NCBI RefSeq assembly: GCF_964204645.1
Contig: NC_134026.1
Coordinates: 29,964,650 to 30,028,649 of the forward strand
DNA: 64,000 bases
Direction of reading: 5' to 3'
From: Tubulanus polymorphus
Lineage: Eukaryota; Nemertea; Palaeonemertea; Tubulaniformes; Tubulanidae
Shown here: in pieces, positions 1 to 17,500 of the stretch
Layout: each line of letters starts with the position of its first letter
Numbering within the stretch: position 1 is the first letter of the stretch
Position numbers and translations under genes: made by a program
The notes under the pieces: generated by a model
Told to the model about the DNA's origin: nothing
Seen by the model: only the letters and a program-made list of their open reading frames with translations
The model's database searches: none

Positions 1-2244
1 TTTTTACTATGAATATGGCTCGATCACGGGCCTCCATTTCCTCGTGGCACAATAGAGGATCCTCCTCAATGCGCTGACCACTGGGTCGAGTACGCGCACC
101 TCCCAAAATAGGTACAAGGACAGCCGACGGAGGCCAACAGGGGGACCTACGTATTCCCTGCAACACGCGTAGGGAACACCGGTAATGATAAATGGTAATT
201 TAATCACTGAAATATTTCTTTTTTGGGATCAAACATATATGCCTAGTGACCATTGCATTAACTATTAATAATTGCTGGAGTTAATAGTTAGGTAAGTGCC
301 AACATAGAAATGCGAGTTGTCTGCACATCTCCAGTGATAGCCGCCGCCTCACTATTTATACCCGTCGGTCCCAAGCGAAAAGAATGGCGCTCAATTTATC
401 AATGTGACATCCACTATCGGTGCAACCGCGAGATCCAATTAAGTCGCACGACCGCGGGAGCAATCTGTCTAATCCGATGGTCCTATTAAATTAAGGTCCC
501 ATTGACTAAAATCTATAACTCACCGGCTTAGTACCGGTATTTTATACGCATGACTAAAGATAACACGATATTTATGCAGTATCTGTAAAAAAGATATGCA
601 TTTACAGCAATACATTGATGAGAAAAAAACTATTCATTTGCCAAAAATATAGAATTAGCCCTAAATACATTTCAATTCGTTGAATTTTTTTTTAATCCGC
701 CGTTTATGCTCTATTGCCTACGAGCATTCTAAACAGAGTTTATCATTGATCTAGATTTGCTGTGTTTTTTTCACAGGCTTCCAATCCTCGCTTGCCAGCA
801 GCGATTTAAGCCGCTTTCATCAACGACATGTAATGTTGTCAGGAATGTGTCAATACATTTCATGCATTCGGTATTAATTTTTGTCGCCGGAGACGTCGTC
901 AGTGATGATACACGTCGCTGCGACGACATTTGATGAAGAATCGACGGCTCGATCCACACCAAATTCCCATCCGTTATTTCCTCAACTCCGCGCCGACATC
1001 TCGTCGTAGATCAAGTAGGCTATTGACGTTTTTGCATCACAGAAGATCGATTACCAGAATTCAAAATGCTTTCTGCAGCCCGAGGCTAAAAACTGTTTAT
1101 TACGTACAAACGAGAATTCTGCAAATAAAATATCACTGGTTTGTCGCCACACCACATCCGTATTAGCAGCAGCGTCCATCGATATGTATATCCCTCATCG
1201 CTCGATCAGCTTTTAGATTTTGGATACGGATGCCTCATCTCAGATCATCCTCCTCCTTAGTCTACAAAGCTTTTCTAGAATCTATCGTCCAGGTCGCCTA
1301 ATTAGGCTGGTAACTTGAAATGTTTAATTGATTCTTTCCTCCCTGAAAAGACATGGTGCAACTGCGATAGTAACATCCATCGGGGGACAGTAAAATTCCT
1401 CCAAAAACAAATGCAGTCGGCTTATGCTTGCTCCTCGCTATAAACAATTAATAACTCGTTAGAATCGCCGACACTTCGCACTTAAAAGCTATTCGAACAG
1501 TTACTAAAGGATTTTTCATTATTTTCAAATTTGATTTTTTGTTGTTCTCAAGACGCTTCCTTACTGTTCCGTTCGCATTTTTGTATTATACACCGTGTCT
1601 GTCCCATGTAATTAATTAATTAGAAATTAATAAGTTAAGAAGTTAATTAATTAGAAATCCTGAATATTGATATCAATAGCAATATCATATTCATAAAATT
1701 CTGCTAGAAAATAATGCAGATTTTGTTAGTATACGTTTTCATGTTTTCATATTCCGGCGTATATAAGTTACAGGCCTTGTCTTGTTTGTTCTTTTGCATA
1801 AAGTGTTTACGTATTCCTTCTGACAATCAGCGCCGAAACCTTAGAAAATTCAGCCATCGTCAGAGAAGCTTTTCATCATTGTCTGCTTGAAGTCTTCTAA
1901 TTTCATCTATTTGATGTGAGCCACTGTCTGATACAGGCGTGTATACCTTTCTACTTTTCTTTCCCGTTTGCATAATAGTCTTTCATTTCACGAGACTCGC
2001 CACACTTTAAACGTTAATGACGAGAGACGATTTATCTAATCAATTCGTAGAACAATTAGAACCCAATTATACGTGAACGCTAATGCGTATTGGAAGAAAA
2101 TAGAGAAAGAGAAATGACATTAAATTTCAGTTTGTCTCGCTTCCAATTGGTGTCAGTGTGACTGAATCGATCGCTGCAACAATTGCAGCATCCTATGCGA
2201 CACTGCGCCACCGTTAACGGCGAAAACTTGTCAATATGAGAGCA
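1..2244. other. intergenic, no gene recognised
   Basis: I see no convincing coding exon here; the short open frames carry no recognisable domain and no matching splice signals. A stretch near 1611-1660 repeats TTAATTAATTAGAAAT. The last few hundred bases are presumably the upstream region of the LRR-Ig gene. Confidence 0.5.
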
Positions 2245-2277
2245 TCAGTATAAACCGGGAGAGCAGGTTTATACTGA
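2245..2277 (+). promoter_or_regulatory. perfect 12-bp inverted repeat containing a TATA-like motif
   Basis: Arms TCAGTATAAACC (2245-2256) and GGTTTATACTGA (2266-2277) are perfect inverse complements around a 9-base spacer. Each arm carries TATAAA-like sequence. It lies about 260 bp before the ATG of the LRR-Ig gene, so it could include its core promoter or form a cruciform or protein-binding palindrome. Function is inferred. Confidence 0.4.
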
Positions 2278-2504
2278 GTCATACCATACATCGAACAGAA
2301 AGCGCGGCGACGTTGTTTTTGAGCGATCGGATGGCGACTGACGCCAAGCGTAATGTTCGCTGTATCGTAAAGCAGAATATTCATGCGACAACAACGCGAT
2401 GCTAGGATGGAAATACATCAGAGTGACGTCAAGTGTGAAATACAAACATATGAAGGTAAAACACTCTCATTTATAGACTAGATTAGATTGGACATCAAGA
2501 GTTG

Positions 2505-2519
2505 ATGACAGCGATGTGA
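2505..2519 (+). promoter_or_regulatory. tiny upstream ORF with ATG-TGA overlap
   Basis: ATG ACA GCG ATG TGA ends 14 bases before the main ATG at 2534. It contains a minimal start-stop element (ATG directly followed by TGA at 2514-2519). If it is in the mRNA leader it could reduce translation of the LRR-Ig protein. Transcript start is not known. Confidence 0.3.
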
Positions 2520-2533
2520 GATATCTGTTCATA

Positions 2534-3970
2534 ATGCGACTCCGGTACGTACTGATTCTACAGCTCGCTTTCATTTGTACTTTGCATGTAATTTATGCAT
2601 GTCCACCAGAATGTTTCTGCAACCCGATAATAAAATCCGTCAACTGTCAGAACAAAGGGTTGAAAACAATACCGAAACGTATGCCGAAAGAGACTCTCGA
2701 AATGAACATGAATAAGAATGAATTCGAAATATCGACTTTACGCAGGAATAATTTCAGCGATTTTCGACAGTTGAGACAACTGTTTCTGAGCGGATGCGGT
2801 ATTAAAGCTATCACTGTTGGATCATTCATCGATTTAATTAATTTGAAATGGCTCGATCTGAGTCAAAATCGAATCAAAGACTTGCAAGATTTTACATTTC
2901 GTGGCCTTAGTCTCGACCAGCTGTTCATATCTGGGAACGACGGTATAGTGTTACACAAAGACACGTTTAACGGATTGAAAGCGAAAGGTTTATATCTGAC
3001 TCACTGTGGACTGAAAGAGATCAATGCAAGGCTACTGACGCCATTGAACGATAGTTTGAACTATTTATGGTTGAATCACAACCGCATCCGAAGTTTGAGT
3101 CCGCATTTACATCGCGTATTCAAAAACATGCGACATCTGCGTATAACCGACAACCCGCTTCATTGTAACTGCCGCATGAAATGGTTTAAACGATTTTACG
3201 ATAGTCACATGTCAAAATTCGATGAATCGCCGGCTCCTTCTTGCGCTTCACCGTCGCACGCTCATCATCGCGGTTTCGGAACCCTTTCTCTCGAAGATTT
3301 CAGATGTCAACCTCCAACATTCAACGATGTCGATTTACTTTTCTCGAACGAGAAGGGTATACTGAGTTGTACGGCTAGCGGGGATCCGGCTCCAACTCTG
3401 ATCTGGGTGAAACCTAACGGGGAAAGAAAAATATTCTTCCCGCGTTACAACGAGCCGGCGGTGAAAACAGACGCAGTTATGCGTATAACACACGGAGAAG
3501 ATTTATATACTGGTGGTTATGAGTGTATGGCGACGAATGACGGAGGTAACGTTACCCTGAAGCTAAACGTATCGTGGCCAAAAATCGAGAAAAAAACCAT
3601 CATTCGTTACGTGGGACTGAATGAATCCAGCGCCACGATCGATACTACTGATATATTCAAAAAGGGCGCAGGGACAATTTATGGCGTCAAGAAAAACAAG
3701 CAGAACAGTAACGAAAAATCATTTACGATGATTCAGCTGATTATTGCTGTAGCTGGTACATTTGTCGCTACGTTACTCGTTTGCTTACTTGTCTTTCAAA
3801 TTGTATCAAAGATCCGGGCGAATCAGGTACCGAGGAATCGTTTGGATAATTCGCATTACACGACCGCTCAGCAATGTGCAAAACCGATTGCGAGCAATAG
3901 CGCATATCTGAACAACAGGGCTGATGACGATGATCTCTATATGAGAATTAATGATCTTCCCCACAGATGA
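2534..3970 (+). CDS. single-exon LRR-Ig type I transmembrane protein (Kekkon/LRIT/LRRN-like)
   Basis: A 478-residue membrane protein, probably a neuronal or cell-adhesion receptor. I see a signal peptide (residues 1-22, MRLRYVLILQLAFICTLHV...), a cysteine-rich LRR N-cap starting CPPECFC, about five leucine-rich repeats, an LRR C-cap (NPLHCNCRMKWF, near residue 206), one Ig-like C2 domain (GILSC ... GGYECMA, about 262-350), one membrane helix (about 397-422) and a cytoplasmic tail of about 55 residues without a kinase or TIR domain. I start at the ATG at 2534; the open frame runs slightly further upstream only through a GTG. The order LRRNT-LRR-LRRCT-Ig-TM is that of the LIG superfamily. No intron is visible, as in many LRRN-type genes. 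The ligand is unknown and orthology cannot be settled by eye. Confidence 0.85.
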   Translation: MRLRYVLILQLAFICTLHVIYACPPECFCNPIIKSVNCQNKGLKTIPKRMPKETLEMNMNKNEFEISTLRRNNFSDFRQLRQLFLSGCGIKAITVGSFIDLINLKWLDLSQNRIKDLQDFTFRGLSLDQLFISGNDGIVLHKDTFNGLKAKGLYLTHCGLKEINARLLTPLNDSLNYLWLNHNRIRSLSPHLHRVFKNMRHLRITDNPLHCNCRMKWFKRFYDSHMSKFDESPAPSCASPSHAHHRGFGTLSLEDFRCQPPTFNDVDLLFSNEKGILSCTASGDPAPTLIWVKPNGERKIFFPRYNEPAVKTDAVMRITHGEDLYTGGYECMATNDGGNVTLKLNVSWPKIEKKTIIRYVGLNESSATIDTTDIFKKGAGTIYGVKKNKQNSNEKSFTMIQLIIAVAGTFVATLLVCLLVFQIVSKIRANQVPRNRLDNSHYTTAQQCAKPIASNSAYLNNRADDDDLYMRINDLPHR

Positions 3971-10096
<6,126 letters not shown>

Positions 10097-11578
10097 TTAA
10101 CTAAATGTTGTTTCTGTCTTTAGCTTCTCCTTTAATGTTTTCACATACGGAATTTTAGTTGGAATCTTTTGGCGTTGTAGCCAGTCATACAAGGATTTGT
10201 CGCAGTTGTGCGTAAATTCTCGGTTGTTGATTATAGGAAAAGAGAACTTACTCTCGCAATGCAATGGTTTACCACTAAATACACCAGTTTCTGTACAAGT
10301 GCGTCGATCCGATCCATCAATAGGCACAAAACCAGACAAACAATTCTGTTCTACGGAGTCTCCTACTAAATATCTATCAGATAAATCTACAAACATTGCG
10401 TTTATTCCTGGTTCTGGCATCCCGCAACTCATTGCTTTAAAAAAACAACATTATTCATGCATATATACAAATACATAAAGAGATATGTGATGAACAGCTA
10501 TATACAACGTGCACTTACGACATTTAGGAATAATACAATGGTCCCATCTGTAGAAATGGTCAGTCGTATAACACCAAGGTGAAGGATAAGAAGAAGAACT
10601 GACATATCTACAATTATCGGCTGTTAATGATAGATCATTATCAACGAACATACTGGCGTTGAATACCGGATGTTTGTGAGGATGTTGCGAGTCGAATCGT
10701 TGACATTGTTTATTACGACTAGTGATCTTCTGCGTACCCTTGTATTCCCGACCATATCTGCTTATCTGGCAGTTACTGCTGGCGGTATCAAAATCTAAAA
10801 GAAGTATCGGGGCGTGTTTGATTTCACGTCTAAACGTTGGGAAGTGACGTCGTAATTTTCTAAGAATCGAAATTACCAGAATAACAGGTTGGATAAACGC
10901 TGTAGTTTGTCCATATTTTGGTGACGTCAGGACCGCCGAAACATGATATGTATACTGGTTCACCTTGCATGTAATAACCAGCAGCACATGTTAGTATTTC
11001 TTGTTCGCCGATTTCGTAAAATGTTTTGTCGTTTTTGGACACGAGATACGAAGGTTTCTGTGGTGGAGGACAACTTTCACCTACAAATAACAATATGTTT
11101 CCGGATTCGTAACAGAGCTGTATAGCTTTTATCAGGGCCCTTACTGAGTTCGAAATTCCCTGATTTCTCCTGAGCTTTGACCACAAATTCCCTGATTAAA
11201 TTGTAAGATATCCTCAATAGGGGCTGTTTCTTATCAAGAGATTCCTTATGCCATTCATCACCAGCAGGAAAATTTAACGCAAAAAATTGCTTTGTCTTTT
11301 CCCTGCTTTAGAATTCCCTGATTTTATTTCTGGTCTAAGAACCCTATATAATAAATGAATAGTCATTATATTTAGAAATAGCGTACCTTTTACCGCACAG
11401 ACAGGGGCCGAACCTGTCAACTTGCCATCAGTACAGTTCCGCTTTAAAGATCCACTATACAGAGAATACCCATCCTTACAAACATACTCAACATAATCAT
11501 CATTCAAATACTCTATTTTCCTGTCAATGATATCAGCTTTGATCTGGTCGTCGATGAGAGCTCCACAACTTTGTACGG
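10097..11578 (-). other. mosaic gene: CCP23, CCP24, kringle 8, CCP25 and C-terminal tail
   Basis: Exons 11578-11387 (SCGALIDD), 11080-10877 (CPPPQKPSYL), 10794-10519 (KQCQRF ... NCRY ... PWCYTT ... CIIPKC) and 10434-10097 (SCGMPEPGIN). The last exon runs past a donor-like GAGA|GTAAGT at 10252 into about 51 further residues (start KFSFPIINNREF) and a TAA. Splicing at 10252 would give a 183-nt phase 1-1 CCP exon like the others, so two C-termini are possible. Confidence 0.78.
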
Positions 11579-14500
11579 CTGTAAATTCAGATGATACAAA
11601 AATGAACCATGTGCGGGTCACAAAAAATGCCGAAACTACGAAATTTATGGATGAATGCCGCATTAAGGTTTTCTCATGCAGGGTGGATGATTTATACTTT
11701 TATTTCTGGTTACTTACGACATAATGGAATATTACAGTGATCCCAGAACATGTTTGGATCGGTAGTTAAACACCACGGGGATGAAGCAGCCGAATAACCA
11801 TTACGGCAATGATCTGCTACTTCTTCCATTGTGTCATCGGGAAAATAATACGACTCGTTCCATTGTTTGTGGGCGTGAGGAACATGTGAGTCCCATCTCT
11901 GACATGGAGTTCCGCGTTTTGTTTCGCTTACGTTTCCCAAGTATTCGCTACCGACAACCGATATTCGACAAGTTCTTACAGCTGCATAAGGAGCTACAAT
12001 AGATGAGATGTTTGTAGCTAAATGCATTTTCAAATCTCTAAAATAATCGTAATATGGATTTTTGTAAATAAAGAATGAAATATACGTACACATACAACTA
12101 GTGAAGCTGTCTGCGTGCCAGGTAGCGTTAATACATGTGATATTGTGTAATGTACCAACTCGACGGTATCCAGATTTACAAACTAGTGATACATTGGATC
12201 CAGATTCATATACCTCTTTTGATAAGTGTAACTCAACACCAGCAGGGAGATCTTCCTTCTTTTTACACGAATATGCTAAAAATCAATTTCATAAGTGGGA
12301 TGTTTCGTTTCTATACGAATGAAGTTAGAAATCATTAAAATACGATGTTCTAGTCTAACACAGGGCTTCTAACATTTGTTAATGTATTGGTCCAAACTTA
12401 ATGATCATTATCATCATATCTTAAGTTATTCAGTAATATAGATATTGAGAGTGGACTTATACACGATCAAATGTTACAAGCCTCTGTGAAGTGTCCATAA
12501 TTTACTTGGAGCACATTTTGGATATTCAGTATATTTCCAGTCATCGCCACCGAAGCATTGAATGTTATCAGGTCCGATCAACTTGAAGCCGATTCCGCAG
12601 GAAAGAAACGCCATTTCACCAGACATATAAACATCCTTGCTGTTTAATATTGTGAGTTCATCTGGTAAATCAGTCGGCCGTGTACAGTTTGATTTCAGAT
12701 TCGATGCTGTAAATTCAAAAATTCGATCGCATCTAATTTATCATCGAAAAGTAGTTAACGATAAATTAAAATGGCTAATTAAAGAAAGAAAATAGCCCAA
12801 AAAGGTTTCGTTTTATTAATGGCATCTATCTTCGATGGCATTCTTGATGCTGACTATCAGGATATACGTTGTCCTGACCGAAGGAAACCTTTTCGGACTC
12901 AATGGTTATAGCATACTTACGAAGACAAACAGAAGCGGGTTCAAATAGAGAAGAGAGTGAACATTCTTGTTTCAACGATCCGCGTACGAGTTCATAACCA
13001 TCTAAACATTCATGGAATACGGTATCACCAACTCTATATTCATCAGCTTCATCGCTTATGATATGTGTATTCGTTCCTTCATTAGGTTTACCGCATATAC
13101 GAGCTGTTCGTTGAGCACAAAAATCATACAAATCAATTGAAGTATCTGTTTATATCTGAAATATCGTTTCAAAACTCAGTAAAAACTTACTGCAATAAGG
13201 AATATCGCAGTAATTCCAGTCTCGAATATATGATGAATCGTCCACATGACACCAGGGGGCGGCGTGAATAAGACTCGGATTTCTGCAGTAATTATCGGCT
13301 GACTCGACAGATCCATCCGGAAACTGATTGTCATTGTAAGCCGGTGAATGTTGTGCCCATCGTTTACAAGGTTGACCAGTTTCTGTCACTTCCGTGGTTC
13401 CTATGTATTCCGCACCGAGAGGTGAAATAATACAAACTCGCTCTGCATCGGCTTTTGCTAAAATAAAAGTAAAATCCAGTTAAGAAAATCGACAAATTGA
13501 AGCGGTGTTAACAGGTTAACGATAACCAATTAATCTAATTAATATTCCAATTCATTTTACCATAACATGTCGGCAGATTGACAGCATCCCACTCGTTCCC
13601 TGTTACACACGTTATGATTTTATTATCCCCTTTTATGAAGTATCCAGGAGCGCACTGTATTTTTACTTGTTCTCCGAGAGAATATCTTTGTTTAACCCGA
13701 CTTGGAACGACACCGTCCGGGAGAGCGGGCAATACACACTTTTCTGTCGAATGGAAAGAAAAACGTTACGAGCATAATATCTATCATATTATTACTATTA
13801 TTATTATTATAACTTTATTTCCTGAATGAATTTTAACAGAGTATAATCAAGTACATCGATATCATAAAATAAGATATGATAAACATAGATTGTTACAAAA
13901 TGTTATATTATATCAGTGGGACAACATGAAATAAAGATATGCATGTACTTTAAATGGTCACCTAAGCTATTGAAACTGAAATACCATGGACAAAAGACTT
14001 TTATACGAGGAAAGCAGTTTCATTTTAATGCATGACTTGGCGCGATCATTTTGCTTTTTCAATTTTACCTAAACAGGTAGGTACAACTCCCGAGAATAAC
14101 CCCGTTCGAAGACACGTTCTTTTCATCAAACTCGTGGTCGATACGGTCTCAAATGTTTCATCGATACATCGATAATGAATTTCATCGCCAACTACGAATC
14201 GATCCGTGGAATTCAGAATCCGAACCGATACACCTTGTTCCGGGTAGCATCGTATTTCTGAAAATACACAAATTCATTTAAAATGACAAAACTTATCGAA
14301 CCTGAATTAGGTATAGATGAATTTATTCAAACAAACCTGAACAAACGGGGGGATCTTCAAAAATAATCTCTCCAGATGGAGCACACATTCCTACTAGCAT
14401 TCCCTTTTCCAGGTAATAGTTAACGTCACAGGAATAGTAAACGAATTCTCCGACCCAATAATCGGGATAATACGATTCCAATTCATACGCATTAGGTATT

Positions 14501-17500
14501 TCACCAGGAATACATGTAATAGCTGGAAATATACATTCACATGATCGGCAATAAAAGAGTTAATATTTCTGAAATTCAAAAGATGCCTCGTTTGATGATA
14601 AGTTAAAATGTACTGACGGTAACAGAGCGGACTAAGATCATTCCATTTTCCATCTGATTGGCAGGTGCGTGACCGATCATCTTCTGGTTGGAAGAAAAAC
14701 TCATCACATTCAAACGCGATCGTGTCATTTTCGTGATAAACAGTGTTACTATCATTAACAATGTGGATTCCAGCTAAATCTGTCGGTTCTTCACATCTTA
14801 CTAGGATAATTTCTGCAACAAAAATGATCATATTTTCGTTAGATAGGGGAGAGAGTTTCAGGTGCATGTCAATAACAAGACAAAATACTTACCTTTACAT
14901 CGGGGCGTTAAAGATGACCAACTACCGTCAATCTGGCATGTCATTGATAATTGATCATCAGAAGTATATCCATGTGCGCAGGTGAACATTAGTTCATCAC
15001 CAGGAAATACTGGTGATCCTTCAGCATGGCTGTTCATAGAATTAGCCACAAATGGAACTGTACATGTTACTGAAATATTAAAAGAGACGTAAGTTCCATA
15101 TAGGTAGATAGACAAGGATAAAATCTAAGAGTCGTTTGTCGGGATTGACTGCTGCACCTGAACACGCGGGAGGGTTATCAGTGAAGTTGCCGCTTTTTAA
15201 ACATTGACGTGTCAGAGATCCACTTAACAAGGCATATCCGCTTCCGGAACACTCGTATTCAACAAAGTCACCCTCGAAATATTGTTTTGTTTTATTGGTA
15301 ACAATTGCTGAAATACCTGCTTCTGGAATACACTCAGTAACAGCCTCTGTAATAAACATAGCGATATTTTACTCTTATGAATGAAGGATGTATTTAATCA
15401 AGATGTGTTTGTCTCGAAGAAGTAAGATGAAACGTCTTACCAACACAATGAGGAGGCGTCGACCCGAATGAACCATCGGATAGACACGTTCTATCTGTTT
15501 CTCCACTTACGACTGTCATTGTTGATATCTTACATCTATATTCAGCATGTTCACCAGTATTATAGTGAACCTTATTCACATCGACTAGTTCTGAACCAAT
15601 TCCCGGTTCGGGGTTTAGACACCCATTTACTGCAGAAACATTGCAGACAATCCTTTACTTAATTCCCAAATGATAACAAATAATAGCTATTTGTTTTCTT
15701 TTTACCTCGACAATTAGGTAGGGATCCGCTTAACGTTCCATCCCACTGACAAACTCTGTCTAAATCGCCAGAAACATGAACGGTATCTGCCGCCTCAGTA
15801 TTTCCACATCTATATTTGACTGTACTACCAGCATACCATCCAAGTCTAGATGGATTAGCTATAGTCGCAAGAGTGCCGAGCTCCGGTTCTCCGCAACTTG
15901 TCTCTGAAAATGAAATTTTCATTCGCTCTAAAAACGATGTCAAATCTTAAATTATGGTTGATTTCTAGGATACTCTTAAGAATACGGACTGCACATTGGA
16001 ATTGTACAATTTTCTTTTTTCAAGGTAGATTTTGAGAAACACCACGGGGTTTTTGCACCATCCGGATTCCTGCATTTATTTCCAGCAGCGACGACAGAGC
16101 CATCGATGAACATTGAATCGGTATGGTAAACAGTAGGAGTATCTGACGTCCATTCCATACATGTATCTCCGGTATCAGTTTTACTTTGCGAACCGCGATA
16201 CACCCAGTTCTTAGTCGGAAGTCGACAGTAATTTTCAGCTTCTAAGAATTCTAGAAATAGATTTGAAAAAATACGAATGAAATTTGTGCCAAATGTAAGA
16301 AATTGAACGCGTCCAGCTCGCCGTTTACCTATGCATTGTGGTAATTGTCCCTTTATCCATAAGTCATCTCCGTAGCAGGTCACCTCAGATGGTTGGTTCA
16401 GTAAGATGTAACCAGACTTACACGAGTAAAATGCTTTTTCCCCAGAATTGTAAATTCTGTTATCATTCACAGTAACACCAGGCATAACCAGCACTGGACA
16501 AGGAGCTTCAGCTGTAGAAGCTGCAAATCAACAATTCCATAATGTATCAAAGTTCATTCATAACCCATGTGAGTATGGATATCTATTAGGAGACACAGCA
16601 ACTATGAGATGATGATTACATTTACAAACTGGTGGTTCATCTTTGAAAAATCCATCGACGTCACAAACACGATTCCTCGATCCAGATACATGGTCAAAAT
16701 CCGGTATACAAACGTAGTTAACCGTATCACCAACAAAATACTCAATATAATCGTCGGTGATTATAGTATTTGTACCGGGTTCTGGAACTCCACAACTTCT
16801 CTCTACAAGATCAATTTCTACATTCTAAACATCAATTAAGGAAGCTTTCGATTGAACGTTTTCCGGTTCAGGAATAGCAATTCCGGATTACAAACTCTCT
16901 ACCGGCTGTTTCTATGGAATAGCAATTCCGGATTACAAACTCTCTACCGGCCGCCTCTATCGGGTTTACAGATTATGCTATTCCGGAATAGGAAGTGCAT
17001 ATTCTGATCGAAACGAACGCACCGAGTATTACGGAACCGGAAAAGGCCTACCTAAGTATCAATAAGAAACAGTATCGGGTAGTGAGCACTTACTACAAAC
17101 AGGAACATCGCAACTTTCTCTTTTTACTTCAGAATTCAGTGTATAACACCATATACGACCATAAACCGAAGCCGGATTTCGACAATAATTCTTGGCAGCG
17201 TTTACATCACGTTCTGGGTACCACGGGCCCCAGGTTAAACTGTGTTTAACAGGTGTTTGTGATGCCCACGCTTGACACGTAAAGCCTGATCTCGTCACAG
17301 ACACAGTTCCCATATATTCAGTACCACGTGGAGGATTAGTTATACATTGCTTTACTGCTTCATCTTTAGCTGCAACGACATCAACAATCTATTTGCTATG
17401 ATATGTATGAATGTATAGATAACTCATCAATACGATACCTTACCATAACATTTAGGGAAACCACTCGACCAAAGTTCTCCTCCGTAGCACGTTTTATATG

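Noticed and set aside
1-207. 66-residue minus-strand frame at the window start
   Set aside because: Not recognised, cut near the edge, no splice signals that support it.
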